A model generated the notes under the pieces. The model did no database searches. It worked only from the letters and a program-made list of their open reading frames with translations, and had not been told where the DNA came from. Position numbers and translations under genes: made by a program. From Kutzneria chonburiensis (GTDB lineage: Bacteria > Actinomycetota > Actinomycetes > Mycobacteriales > Pseudonocardiaceae), in assembly GCF_028622115.1 (NCBI RefSeq), contig NZ_CP097263.1, forward strand, positions 3,596,001 to 3,660,000: a stretch of DNA of 64,000 nucleotides, written 5' to 3'. Position 1 is the first letter of the stretch. The number at the start of each line of letters is the position of its first letter. Shown in pieces: positions 52,938 to 61,937 of the stretch.

Positions 52938-54859
52938 TTCGCCACCGTCTTCAGGAAGAGCGACGGACCCTTGTCGGTCTTCGTGTCGTCGACACCGTGA
53001 CCTCCTGTGTAGTCCTGCTGCTCGTTGTGAGCCCAGTCCACAATGGGCTGTCCGCCGACATCCAGGTGGTGGAACGCCTTGCCGTCCCAGCCGAACTGGT
53101 AGATCTTGCTGTGGTCGGGGTAGTACGGCGTGTACGCGGCGCCGTCGGTGACCTGCTTGGTCATCGTGTTGTTGAAGAAGACGTTGCGCGGACCCGAGGA
53201 ACCCGACCACTTGACCGCCTTCTGGCCGGTCGACCAGTAGATCGGGAACCACGTCGAGTCGTCCGGCCCGGAGCCGCCCTCGTCACCGCAGTGCGCGGTG
53301 CAGTTGCCGGAGCGGTGCGCGTAGGACACCTTGTTCGTGTTGTTCTCGAACAGGTTGTTGCGCTCGTAGCCGCCGTGGATGTTGAAGTCCGAGTCGATGT
53401 CGTTGCCGATCACCACGTTGCCCGACGCGGACCACTGGAAGGTGAAGTGGCGCAGGTCGCGGGTGGTGTTGCCGGCGTAGAGCGAGTCCCACACGCGGGA
53501 GCCGCGGAAGTAGCCGTTGCCGCCCTTGCCCTTGTTCCACGAGCCGTCCAACTCGTTGTTGACGATCTGGAGGTTCTTGGCCTCCTCGGTCACGATCGGG
53601 TGCGAGCCGGTCATGATCGCGTGGATGCCGGTCACCCAGTCGTTGGCCGCCCACTTGAACACGATGCCCTGCATGGCCAGCTGCGGCGCCAGGTTGCCGT
53701 AGTTGTCCTTGGCCTGCGCCTGGGTCACGCCGGGCGGGGCCACCTGGGTGTAGGAGAAGTTCTCGAAGCCGACACCGACGATCGGGTCGACGATCGGCGA
53801 GGCCTTGGACGCGTACACGGTGCCGTCGATGGGGGCCGAACCGTCCGAAGTGGAGTCGACCGGCACGTCGTACTCGAGCGGCTTGTCGATGGACACCGTG
53901 TGGTTCTTGGTGTCGATCGCGGTGATGGTGAACCACTGCTGCCGCATGTGCAGGTTCTCCAGCGGCCACGTGGTCGGGTAGGCGTTCATCGACTTGTAGA
54001 AGTTGATCGAGTTGGCCGCCCGGATGTTGATGAAGCCGCCGACCTTCATGTTGGTGGTCTTGGCGCTGGTGTCCAGGTACACCACCTTGTCGCCGGTGCG
54101 GGCGGCGTAGCCCTTGTCGTTGGGCTTGGCCCGCAGCTTGGCGCCGGCCTTCCAGTGCACGTTGATCGTGCCCTCGAACTCGTCCTTGCGGTTGGCCGGG
54201 GCCGACTTGTACTCGCTGGCGTAGCTGGGGTCGACCTGGCGGGACTGCACCCGGAACAGGCCGCGGCCCGGCCACAGCCAGCCGCCGCTGGCGTCGTCGA
54301 AGCCCATGTTGCCCTGGTCCCACTGGTCGCCGTCCGGCGTCAGCACGTCGTACTGGGTGTTCTTGTCCGGCGCGTAGACGAACTTCGTCTGGTCGGTGCC
54401 GGCGCCGCGCAGGATCAGGTAGTTGGCGTCGACGTGGATCTCGTGCGTGACGTCCAGCTGCCCGGCCGGGAAGGTGAGCAGGCTGAGCTTGTTGTAACTG
54501 CCCGTGGGCGAGCAGTTCTTGTGCAGGTAGTCGATCGCGGCCTGGATGCCGTTGGTGTCGTCGACCTTGTCGTCCGGCTTCACCTTGTACGTGCTGGCCA
54601 GCTGGGCCGGCGTGATCTGGCACTTCTTGTCGGGGTTGACGTCACCCGAGCCGGGCAGGTTCTGGCCGCCGCGGAAGCCGGCCTTGCTCCAGTCGTACAG
54701 GCCGGCCACCGGCGCCCGCCGGTTGGCCGCGGACGTGTCCAGATTGGTCAGTGCCGCACTGTCCTTCGGCGCGCCGGTGGCGACCGAGGAGGACAGCGCC
54801 AGCCCGCCGGCCACGCACAGGGTGGCCGTCACGAGCGCGACGACCCGCTTTCGCTTCAC
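52934..54859 (-). CDS. Secreted pectate-lyase-superfamily protein
   Basis: The 641-residue protein has a signal peptide (MKRKRVVALVTATLCVAGGL). The body, with DDTNGIQAAIDYLHKNC, ILRGAGTDQTKFVY and NLFENNTNKVSYAHRSGNC, is a large beta-helix of the pectate lyase 3 / glycoside hydrolase 55-like type. The GTG start has GGAGGA upstream. It is the second of four secreted proteins on this strand and overlaps the next gene by four bases. It probably acts on plant or fungal polysaccharide. Confidence 0.82.
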   Translation of the reverse strand: MKRKRVVALVTATLCVAGGLALSSSVATGAPKDSAALTNLDTSAANRRAPVAGLYDWSKAGFRGGQNLPGSGDVNPDKKCQITPAQLASTYKVKPDDKVDDTNGIQAAIDYLHKNCSPTGSYNKLSLLTFPAGQLDVTHEIHVDANYLILRGAGTDQTKFVYAPDKNTQYDVLTPDGDQWDQGNMGFDDASGGWLWPGRGLFRVQSRQVDPSYASEYKSAPANRKDEFEGTINVHWKAGAKLRAKPNDKGYAARTGDKVVYLDTSAKTTNMKVGGFINIRAANSINFYKSMNAYPTTWPLENLHMRQQWFTITAIDTKNHTVSIDKPLEYDVPVDSTSDGSAPIDGTVYASKASPIVDPIVGVGFENFSYTQVAPPGVTQAQAKDNYGNLAPQLAMQGIVFKWAANDWVTGIHAIMTGSHPIVTEEAKNLQIVNNELDGSWNKGKGGNGYFRGSRVWDSLYAGNTTRDLRHFTFQWSASGNVVIGNDIDSDFNIHGGYERNNLFENNTNKVSYAHRSGNCTAHCGDEGGSGPDDSTWFPIYWSTGQKAVKWSGSSGPRNVFFNNTMTKQVTDGAAYTPYYPDHSKIYQFGWDGKAFHHLDVGGQPIVDWAHNEQQDYTGGHGVDDTKTDKGPSLFLKTVAK

Positions 54860-55014
54860 GAGGATTCCTCCGGGATGCTTCGAGTACAACGGTGAACGGC
54901 AGTGTGTGGCGGCGACGGACGCCCCAGTCCGCCGCCGGCCCCACAGGCGAACCCTGACTCGCCTGGGGACCGGCGACGTCCCGCCCCTGCCTGGGCTTGT
55001 TGGCCTGAAAGAGA

Positions 55015-55938
55015 TCAGGCCGCGGGGAAGGTCCATTGCGCCGCCGAGCCGGAACAACTGCCCGCGGTCACCGCGGTCTTCGTCGCGCGGAAGCACTTCT
55101 TGCCGGTCTGGATGTCCGAGATGGTGCCGCTCGGGTTGGCCGACCACTGCTGTGTCGGGCCGCCGGTGCACTTCTTGAGCGCGATGTCGCCGCCCTTGGA
55201 GTCGGCGCACAGGTTGCGGATGCTCAGGAAGGTGCCGTCGAACGTGAAGTTCTGGTTGACCGTGCCGTCACAGGCCTTCACGCCGATCTTGGTGGCACTG
55301 GCCGGCGCGTCGAGGCACACCGCCGAGGCGGGGTTCTTGTACGGGCCGACCGTGATCGTCGGCTTCGCGCCGCCGTAGCACTCGCCGGTGCTCGTGTTGA
55401 AGATCGGGTCCTTGCTGACCTTCTGGTTGGCGTCCGGGTCGACGATCACCGGCTCCATGGTCGGCGTGTTGTCCTTGTTGTAGTGCGTGAGCGCGACCTC
55501 GCACTGGATGGCCTTGAACGGGTCGCCGCCCTTGCCGCCCAGCCAGAGGTCGAAGTGGGCCAGCTTGGGTCCGCCGTTGGGGCCCTTGCCGTTCCAGTCC
55601 GAATTGCACTCGTCGCAGTCGTCCTCCATGATGAAGTACTTGCCCACCCGCGGCACGTAGATCTTGCCGCCGGGCTTCACCTCCTTGGTGGACGTGGCGA
55701 AGGTGATCGGGTCGTCGAAGGTGCCGACGCCGCCGGCGGTCTTGTGCTTGACCGGGTGCGAGATGTCGCCACCGGGCGGCGTGTTGTCCCACCAACCGTA
55801 AAAAGTCAGGAAGGTCTGCTGGGACGCGTGCGGCGCGGCGGCCGACGCCGGCACAACTCCGGTGAGCACCATGGCGATGACGGCGAACGCCGCGAGCACA
55901 CCGGACGTCAGGACGGGGACGATCGCTCGTCTCCTCAT
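55015..55938 (-). CDS. Secreted protein with ricin-type lectin domain
   Basis: The product has 307 residues. The signal peptide runs to about residue 34. The first domain (TFYGWWDNTPPGGDISHP, VPRVGKYFIMEDDCDECNSDW) looks like a small beta-barrel of unknown function. The second is a beta-trefoil lectin with CLDAPASATKIG, LKKCTGGPTQQWSANP and QWTFPAA. ATG 55938 has GGAGG upstream. A TTAGGAA-type dyad lies about 80 bases before the start, so this gene may share control with the sulfur locus. Confidence 0.75.
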   Translation of the reverse strand: MRRRAIVPVLTSGVLAAFAVIAMVLTGVVPASAAAPHASQQTFLTFYGWWDNTPPGGDISHPVKHKTAGGVGTFDDPITFATSTKEVKPGGKIYVPRVGKYFIMEDDCDECNSDWNGKGPNGGPKLAHFDLWLGGKGGDPFKAIQCEVALTHYNKDNTPTMEPVIVDPDANQKVSKDPIFNTSTGECYGGAKPTITVGPYKNPASAVCLDAPASATKIGVKACDGTVNQNFTFDGTFLSIRNLCADSKGGDIALKKCTGGPTQQWSANPSGTISDIQTGKKCFRATKTAVTAGSCSGSAAQWTFPAA

Positions 55939-56018
55939 GGTTGCCTCCGTAGCTGACTGGCAGGGCGCCAGGACTCCGAAGGCGGCGGTGACACGAAGCT
56001 TACGACCCGTCACCCCAT

Positions 56019-56040
56019 TTAGTAAAGAACCCTTCCTAAC
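56019..56040. promoter_or_regulatory. TTAGGAA-type dyad, copy a
   Basis: TTAGTAAAGAACCCTTCCTAAC, on the minus strand GTTAGGAA-GGGTTC-TTTACTAA. It lies upstream of the secreted lectin gene (start 55938) and resembles the sites at 61713 and 61915. The spacing between half-sites is longer here. Confidence 0.4.
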
Positions 56041-56113
56041 AATTTCAGCCTGGGTTCCCCCGAACGGAGTGATCCGGACAGAGGTGATCCGAAACCGGTC
56101 ACGTGACTATCCA

Positions 56114-56980
56114 CTATGGACGTTTGCGGGCCAAACCGTGTGCTCGCAGCACATGCCGCTCCACCGGGGCGAACACCAGCTGGTTCACGCCGATGCCCAC
56201 CACGAGCACCAGCGCAATGGTGCCGAAGGCCAGCGCCATGTCGTTGGTGTCCTGGGCTTGTTTCAGCAACTGTCCGAGTCCGTGGCCCAGCGAGGCCGAG
56301 GTGGCGATGATCTCGGCGGCCATCAGCGAGCGCCAGGCGAAGGCCCAGCCCTGCTTCAATCCGGCGACATAGCCGGGCAGCGCCGCCGGCAGCAGCACGT
56401 GCACCACCGCAGAAAAGCCTTTCGCACCGAGGTTCCGACCCACCTTGAGGTACAGCGGCGGCACCTGGTCCAGCCCCGACACCAGGCCGTTGGCGATGGA
56501 CGGCACCGCGCCGAGCAGGATCACCGTGTAGATGGTGGCCGGCGTGACTCCGAAGAAGATGACCGCGGGCGGCACCCACGCCACCGACGGCAGGTTCTGC
56601 AGGCCGGACAGGATCGGCCCGACCGCGGTCCGCACCGGCTGACTTCGCCCGACCACGACGCCGAGCGGCGTGCCGATCAGCACCGACACGAGAAAACCCA
56701 GCGCGCCACGGGAAAGGCTGTTGCCGATGCTGGACCACACCTCGCCCCGGCCGGCCGCGGTGGCCAGCGAGTGCCATACCTCGCCCGGACCCGGCAACAC
56801 CCAGTCGGGTTGCACGCCGGCCAGATACAGGCCCTGCCAGCCCAGCAGCACCACCGCGATAGCGACCAGCGGCGGCAGCAGGAGTTGACGAAGTCTTCGC
56901 CGCGGCGCGGCCCGCGCGCCGGACAGCAGGTCGAGGCCCGCCTCCAGCCGGGCCAGTCCGTTCGGCTCAGGTCTGGCCAT
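56114..56980 (-). CDS. ssuC: ABC transporter permease, sulfonate/nitrate/taurine type
   Basis: This 288-residue inner-membrane protein has about six hydrophobic segments and the loop characteristic of SsuC/TauC permeases (SLMAAEIIATSASLGHGLGQLL, the EAA region). It pairs with the ATPase and binding protein upstream to import sulfonates or sulfate esters. The ATG at 56980 overlaps the ATPase stop by 14 bases, giving coupling. It is the last gene of the sulfur operon. The substrate is not proven; SsuC, TauC and related permeases look alike. Confidence 0.85.
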   Translation of the reverse strand: MARPEPNGLARLEAGLDLLSGARAAPRRRLRQLLLPPLVAIAVVLLGWQGLYLAGVQPDWVLPGPGEVWHSLATAAGRGEVWSSIGNSLSRGALGFLVSVLIGTPLGVVVGRSQPVRTAVGPILSGLQNLPSVAWVPPAVIFFGVTPATIYTVILLGAVPSIANGLVSGLDQVPPLYLKVGRNLGAKGFSAVVHVLLPAALPGYVAGLKQGWAFAWRSLMAAEIIATSASLGHGLGQLLKQAQDTNDMALAFGTIALVLVVGIGVNQLVFAPVERHVLRAHGLARKRP

Positions 56981-57731
56981 GTCTGCTGATCTCCTCCCGC
57001 AGATGCTCGGTGATCTCCACGGACAGCCGCGCCACCGCCGGATCCTCGATCCGCCGGGGATGCGGGATGTCCACCGTCCACTCCCGCGCGATCCGGCCCG
57101 GCAGCGAGGACAGCAGCACCACACGTTGAGCCAGCCGCACCGCCTCACGCACGTTGTGCGTGACGAACACCGTGCTGAAGCCGGCGGTCTGCCACAGCCG
57201 CACCAGCTCCTCGTGCAGCACGTCCCGGGTGATCGCGTCCAGCGCGGCGAACGGCTCGTCCATCAGCAGCACTTCGCTGCCCTGGGCCAGGGCCCGGGCC
57301 AGCGCCACCCGCTGCCGCATGCCGCCGGACAGCTCGTGGGCCCGTTTGTTTCGGGCTTGTTCCAGACGCACCAAGGACAACAACCGCCGGGCCTCGGCCT
57401 GCCGCTCCTTGCGTGGCACTCCCCGCAGGCGCAGCGCCAGCTCCACGTTGCGAGCGGCCGTCAGCCACGGGAACAGCGCCGACTCCTGGAACATCAGCGC
57501 CGCATGGCCGCCGGCCAGCTCGACGTGGCCGGCGGTGGGCGTGTCCAGACCGGCGATCAGGTTGAGCAGCGTCGACTTGCCGCAGCCGGAAGCGCCCAGC
57601 AGACAGACGAATTCGCCGGACCGGACCTCGAGTGAGATGTCCTCCAGCACCGGCGGCCCGGTGTCGAAGGACTTGCCCACGCCGTGCAGGGCGACGGCCG
57701 TACGGGTCGATCTCGGGGCTACGACGGTCAT
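56967..57731 (-). CDS. ssuB: ABC transporter ATP-binding protein, sulfonate/nitrate type
   Basis: The 254-residue ATPase has Walker A LLGASGCGKSTLLNL, signature LSGGMRQRVALARALA, Walker B EVLLMDEPFAALD and the switch THNVREAVRLA. The whole matches the SsuB/TauB/NrtD group. The start overlaps the binding-protein stop by four bases. It provides energy for uptake with the genes on either side. Confidence 0.9.
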   Translation of the reverse strand: MTVVAPRSTRTAVALHGVGKSFDTGPPVLEDISLEVRSGEFVCLLGASGCGKSTLLNLIAGLDTPTAGHVELAGGHAALMFQESALFPWLTAARNVELALRLRGVPRKERQAEARRLLSLVRLEQARNKRAHELSGGMRQRVALARALAQGSEVLLMDEPFAALDAITRDVLHEELVRLWQTAGFSTVFVTHNVREAVRLAQRVVLLSSLPGRIAREWTVDIPHPRRIEDPAVARLSVEITEHLREEISRHGQT

Positions 57732-58753
57732 TGCCTGTCCCCCAAGCCGGCGTCGTCGACCTTGACCTTGCCCGCGGCCTCGAGCTCCGCGTTCAACGGC
57801 CCGACGTCCACGATGCCGCGCAGGTCGGTCGCCGACATCAGCCCGACGCTCACCGCGTGGTCGGCCTGCACGCCGACGGTCGAGGCCAGCGGGTCCTCGG
57901 TGACCTGCTGCTCGTCCCAGGCGCGGGAGATCTCCGGCTCGGTCAGCGCCGCCCCGGTCAGCCGCCGCAACTCGGTGTTCACGGTTTTCGCGGCCTGGGC
58001 GGAATTCCCGGCAATCCAGTCGTTGGTGGCCAGTTCTCCGGCGATCAGCCGCCGCACGGTGTCCGGATGCTCGCGCAGGAATTTGGTCGACACCACCAGG
58101 TCCGTGCTGGCGAAGTGGCCGCCCGGCCACAGGTCGTTCTCGTCCACCAACACCGTCGCCCGCGCCTCGATGACCAGCCGCGATGCCCACGGCTCGGGCA
58201 GCCAGGCGCCGTCGATCTTGCCGGCGCGGAACTGGTCGAGGGTGGTGGCGTTGTCCTGCGGGCGAACCGCGACGTCACCGCCGCCGTCGGGCGTGGTCTT
58301 CATGCCGTGCTGACTGAGCCAGTAGCGCAGGGCGACGTCCTGCGTGTTGCCGAGCTGGGGCGTGGCAAGCGTTTTCCCACGCAGCTGCGCCGGCGTGTCG
58401 ATGCCCGCGCGGACAACCAGCTCGGCGCCGCCCATGGTCGCACCGGCCACGATCTTCAGGGCCTGACCGTGACTGCGGACATACCCGTTCAGCGCCGAGG
58501 ACGGGCCGACGTAGGCCGCGTCGAGCTGGCCGCCGAGCAGCGCCGTCATCTCTGCCGGCCCGGCGTTGAACACCTGCGTGGTGAGACGGGTGTCCCCCAG
58601 CGACTTCTGGAAGAACCCGTTGGCCACGCCGACCATCGCGGTGGCATGGGTGAGATTGCCCAGGTATCCCAGCCGCAGTTGATCGTCGGGAGCGGCGGCG
58701 GCGCAGCCGGCCAGCAGCAGTCCGACGGCCGCGACCGGTAAGAACCCCTTCAT
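57728..58753 (-). CDS. ssuA: ABC transporter substrate-binding lipoprotein, SsuA/TauA type
   Basis: The 341-residue protein has a lipobox (LLAGC) close to the N-terminus, so it is a lipoprotein on the outer face of the membrane. The body is an NMT1/SsuA-like two-lobe binding fold (LRLGYLGNLTHATAMVGVA, AYVGPSSALNGY, AWLPEPWASRLV). The ATG at 58753 overlaps the cysN stop (ATGA). The ligand is probably a sulfonate or sulfate, judging from its place in a cys operon. Confidence 0.85.
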   Translation of the reverse strand: MKGFLPVAAVGLLLAGCAAAAPDDQLRLGYLGNLTHATAMVGVANGFFQKSLGDTRLTTQVFNAGPAEMTALLGGQLDAAYVGPSSALNGYVRSHGQALKIVAGATMGGAELVVRAGIDTPAQLRGKTLATPQLGNTQDVALRYWLSQHGMKTTPDGGGDVAVRPQDNATTLDQFRAGKIDGAWLPEPWASRLVIEARATVLVDENDLWPGGHFASTDLVVSTKFLREHPDTVRRLIAGELATNDWIAGNSAQAAKTVNTELRRLTGAALTEPEISRAWDEQQVTEDPLASTVGVQADHAVSVGLMSATDLRGIVDVGPLNAELEAAGKVKVDDAGLGDRQ

Positions 58754-60012
58754 GGCCACCACGGCGGCACGCCCACCATTCCGGCCGTCAGCGTGTCGCC
58801 GCCGGCCTCGTCGATGAGCAGGACGGCGCCGCAGTGCCGGTTGAACTCGTAGGTGTCGACCGCGAGCGGCTCGCCCGTTCGCAGCGACACCAGTGCGATC
58901 TCGTTGGTGTACAAGGTGTCCATCGGGTTGTCGACGGTCAGGTCGTGCACGTCCAGCCGCTCCTCGACCGCTTCGACGAACGCCCGCACGGTACGGGTGG
59001 TATGCCGCACCAGCACCCGGTCCCCCACCCTCAGCGGCCGCGAAGCCAGCTGGCAGGCGACAACCGTGAGCCGGTCGGTCGGCTCCGGCATCGTCGACAC
59101 CGGAGTGATCAGGTCACCACGGGCCACATCCACGGCATCGGCCAGCCGTACCAGCACGGACTGCGGCGCGAAGGCCTCGTCCACCGCCGTGCCGCCGATC
59201 TCGATGCCGGCGATCCGGGTGCGGTGCCCGGCCGGGGACACGACCACCGGGTCACCCACTCGGAGCAGGCCGGAAGCCAGTTGTCCGGCGTAGCCACGAA
59301 AATCGGTCGCACGGATGACGTACTGCACCGGTAGTCGAGTCGCCTCCGGTTCACCCACGGTCGGCACGGACTCCAGGTGCTCCAACAGCGTCGGCCCGGC
59401 GTACCAGGGCATGTGCGAGCTCGGCGTCACCACGTTGTCCCCGCACAACGCGGACATCGGGATCGCGACGATGTCCGGCACGCCCAGTTTGCCGGCGTAG
59501 TCGCTGAACTCGGCGGCGATCGAGGCGAAGATCCGCTCGTCGTAGTCGACCAGGTCCATCTTGTTCACCGCCAACGCCACGTGCGGAACCCGCAGCAGCG
59601 CGGACACCACGGTGTGCCGGCCGGTCTGCTCGACGAAGCCGTGCCGGGCGTCGACCAGGATCACCGCCAGCTCGGCGGTCGAGGCGCCGGTGACCATGTT
59701 CCTGGTGTACTGCACGTGTCCCGGCGTGTCGGCCAGGATGAACCGCCGCTTGGCCGTGGCGAAGTAGCGGTAGGCGACGTCGATGGTGATGCCCTGTTCC
59801 CGTTCCGCGCGCAGGCCGTCGGTCAGCAGGGCCAGGTCGGCCTCGGCCAGTCCCCGGCCGAGCGAGGCCCGACGCACGGCCTCCAGCTGATCGGGCATGA
59901 CCGCGCTGGTGTCGTGCAGCAGCCGTCCGACCAGTGTGGACTTGCCGTCGTCGACACTGCCGGCGGTGGCCAGCCGGAGCAGGTCGCCGGCGGGAAGCTC
60001 GGTGGTGGTCAT
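58750..60012 (-). CDS. cysN: Sulfate adenylyltransferase GTPase subunit
   Basis: The 420-residue GTPase drives ATP sulfurylase. Its G1 loop is GSVDDGKSTLVGRLL, G3 is DTPGH, G4 is NKMD, and a C-terminal EF-Tu-like pair of barrels follows. There is no fused APS kinase (CysC) domain, which agrees with APS being reduced directly by the adjacent CysH. The start overlaps the cysD end. Confidence 0.95.
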   Translation of the reverse strand: MTTTELPAGDLLRLATAGSVDDGKSTLVGRLLHDTSAVMPDQLEAVRRASLGRGLAEADLALLTDGLRAEREQGITIDVAYRYFATAKRRFILADTPGHVQYTRNMVTGASTAELAVILVDARHGFVEQTGRHTVVSALLRVPHVALAVNKMDLVDYDERIFASIAAEFSDYAGKLGVPDIVAIPMSALCGDNVVTPSSHMPWYAGPTLLEHLESVPTVGEPEATRLPVQYVIRATDFRGYAGQLASGLLRVGDPVVVSPAGHRTRIAGIEIGGTAVDEAFAPQSVLVRLADAVDVARGDLITPVSTMPEPTDRLTVVACQLASRPLRVGDRVLVRHTTRTVRAFVEAVEERLDVHDLTVDNPMDTLYTNEIALVSLRTGEPLAVDTYEFNRHCGAVLLIDEAGGDTLTAGMVGVPPWWP

Positions 60013-60929
60013 CAGAAGTAGCCCTCCCGCTTGCGGTCCTCCATGGCGGCCTCGGACATCCGGTCGTCGGCGCGGCTGGAACCCCGTTCCGTGACACGGG
60101 ACGCGGCGATCTCGGCGATCACCTCGTCCACAGAGGACGCCGGCGAGTCGACGGCGCCGGTGCAGGACATGTCGCCGACGGTGCGGTACCGCACCATCCG
60201 GTCCTGCACCGGCTCCCCGTCACCGGGCCCGCCCCACGACCCCGGCGCGAGCCACATGCCGTCGCGGAGAAAGACGGTGCGCCGGTGGGTGAAGTAGATC
60301 TCCGGCAACTCGATGCCCTCGGCCCGGATGTAGCCCCATACGTCCAGCTCGGTCCAGTTGGACAAGGGAAAGACGCGCATGTGTTCGCCCGGCCGGTGTC
60401 GCCCGTTGTACAGCCGCCACAGCTCCGGCCGCTGCCGGCGCGGGTCCCACTGGCCGAAGTCGTCCCGCAGCGAGAAAACCCGTTCCTTGGCCCGGGCCTT
60501 CTCCTCGTCGCGGCGGCCGCCGCCGAGCACGGCGTCGAACCGGTTGGCCTCGATGGCCCGCAACAGCGGCAGGGTCTGCAGTGGATTGCGGGTCCCGTCG
60601 GGACGTTCCCTCAGCTCGCCGGCGTCGATGTAGGACTGGACATCGGCGACCAGAAGCCGCACGCGGAAGCGGGCCACCGTGCGGTCGCGGAACTCCAGTG
60701 TCTCCGGGAAATTGTGCCCGGTGTCCACATGTAACAGCGGAAACGGGATCGGCGCCGGGGCGAAGGCCTTGCGGGCCAGGTGCAGCATCACCGTCGAGTC
60801 CTTGCCGCCGGAGAACAGCAGCGCCGGGCGCTCGAACTCGGCCGCCACCTCGCGCAGGATGTGCACCGACTCGGCCTCGAGGGTGTCGAGGTGGGAGAGG
60901 ATGTGTCGTGCTCGGGTCGTCGCCCTCAC
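60012..60929 (-). CDS. cysD: Sulfate adenylyltransferase subunit 2
   Basis: With CysN it makes adenosine 5'-phosphosulfate from sulfate and ATP. The 305-residue PP-loop enzyme has LFSGGKDSTVMLHLARKAF, GGGRRDEEKARAKER and RTVFLRDG. The GTG start at 60929 follows a small hairpin (60930-60947) whose loop carries GGGG, possibly masking the RBS. Confidence 0.95.
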   Translation of the reverse strand: MRATTRARHILSHLDTLEAESVHILREVAAEFERPALLFSGGKDSTVMLHLARKAFAPAPIPFPLLHVDTGHNFPETLEFRDRTVARFRVRLLVADVQSYIDAGELRERPDGTRNPLQTLPLLRAIEANRFDAVLGGGRRDEEKARAKERVFSLRDDFGQWDPRRQRPELWRLYNGRHRPGEHMRVFPLSNWTELDVWGYIRAEGIELPEIYFTHRRTVFLRDGMWLAPGSWGGPGDGEPVQDRMVRYRTVGDMSCTGAVDSPASSVDEVIAEIAASRVTERGSSRADDRMSEAAMEDRKREGYF

Positions 60930-60947
60930 ACCGAAACCCCTTTCGGT
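60930..60947. promoter_or_regulatory. Hairpin before cysD start
   Basis: On the minus strand ACCGAAA-GGGG-TTTCGGT is a perfect stem of seven base pairs, placed directly before the cysD GTG. The loop holds the best RBS candidate, so it may tune translation within the operon. Confidence 0.4.
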
Positions 60948-60978
60948 CGCGGCGGGCGGCGGTTCCGCCGGATTGTGG

Positions 60979-61680
60979 TCACGTGCTGTGCAGGCCGCAC
61001 TCGGTCTTGGCCCGGCCGGCCCACCGGCCGCTGCGCGCGTCGGCGCCGGCCGCCACCCGCGTGGTGCACGGGCGGCAGCCGACCGACAGATAGCCGTCCG
61101 ACAGCAGCGGATTGAGCAGAACCCCGTGCCGCACAGCGTATTCCGCCATGTCGTTCGCGGTCCACGCGGCGATCGGGTTGATCTTGATCAGGCCGCGGCG
61201 GTCGTCCCAGCCGACCACCGGCGTGTCCGCCCTGGTCGGCGACTCGTCCCGGCGCATGCCGGTGACCCACGCGTCGTAGTGCCGCAGTGCCCCGTCCAGC
61301 GGGGCGACTTTGCGCAGGGCACAGCACTTGTCCGGATCGCGGGTGTACAGTCGCGGGCCGTACCACCGGTCCTGCTCGGCCACGGTCTGCTCGGGGACGA
61401 CCGTGACCAGCGTGATCGGGTAGGTCGCGGCCACCGCGTCCCGGGTCCCGATGGTCTCCGGGAAGTGGTAGCCGGTGTCGAGAAAGAGCACGTGCACACC
61501 GGGAGCGTGCCGCGCGGCCAGGTCGACCAGCACGGTGTCGGCCATCGACGAGGCGACGGCGAGCCGGTCGCCGAAGGTCCGGCCGGCCCAGCCGAGTACT
61601 TCCGCGGCGGTGGCGTCGTGCAGTTCTGCGGCGGCTCGGTCGGCGATGCGCCGGAGTTCGGCGCGCGGGCGAGCGTCCAT
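60979..61680 (-). CDS. cysH: Adenylyl-sulfate (APS) reductase
   Basis: The 233-residue enzyme reduces APS to sulfite. The Cys pair at 119-120 (DKCCALRKV), C202 and C205 (GCRPC) are the [4Fe-4S] ligands that mark APS-type rather than PAPS-type CysH. The catalytic Cys is in ECGLH (C228). The ATG has GGAGG upstream. The next genes on the operon are cysD and cysN. No sulfite reductase gene is present in the window, so the sulfite could go to the divergent SQD1-like enzyme. Confidence 0.94.
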   Translation of the reverse strand: MDARPRAELRRIADRAAAELHDATAAEVLGWAGRTFGDRLAVASSMADTVLVDLAARHAPGVHVLFLDTGYHFPETIGTRDAVAATYPITLVTVVPEQTVAEQDRWYGPRLYTRDPDKCCALRKVAPLDGALRHYDAWVTGMRRDESPTRADTPVVGWDDRRGLIKINPIAAWTANDMAEYAVRHGVLLNPLLSDGYLSVGCRPCTTRVAAGADARSGRWAGRAKTECGLHST

Positions 61681-61712
61681 GGCGGGCCCTCCTCCATGGG
61701 AGTGACCAATTT

Positions 61713-61731
61713 GTTAGGAAACTTTCCTTAC
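61713..61731. promoter_or_regulatory. TTAGGAA-type operator, copy b, at the cysH promoter
   Basis: GTTAGGAAACTTTCCTTAC is a near-perfect dyad, just downstream of the predicted cysH transcription start, a typical repressor position. Confidence 0.65.
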
Positions 61732-61741
61732 TGTGGGCCGG

Positions 61742-61771
61742 AGCGTAGGCCCGGCCCGCGCTGGCCGTCAA
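61742..61771 (-). promoter_or_regulatory. cysH operon promoter
   Basis: On the minus strand TTGACG (61771-61766) and TACGCT (61747-61742) are 18 bases apart. Transcription would begin near 61735, just before the dyad at 61713-61731. Confidence 0.5.
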
Positions 61772-61914
61772 CCCCCGCCATTAGGGTGACCCGTCGCGGC
61801 GACATGTCGCAGGTCAGAGACTGAAATCGTTTCCAGGCAACGGCTTCGCGGCCGGCCTGCGGCCGTCCGGTCGGCTTGACGGGATCCACGTATGCGAATA
61901 GTGTCCGTGACCGA

Positions 61915-61937
61915 GTTAAGAAAGTTTCCTATATAAC
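61915..61937. promoter_or_regulatory. TTAGGAA-type operator, copy c, at the SQD1-like promoter
   Basis: TTAAGAA-AGT-TTCCTAT (61916-61932) resembles copy b inverted at its centre. It overlaps a -10-like TATATA (61931-61936). Common control with cysH is likely. Confidence 0.5.

Noticed and set aside
50833-56980. A single operon from ssuC through the secreted proteins
   Set aside because: A 174-base gap with a dyad separates ssuC from the lectin gene, so a separate promoter is more likely.
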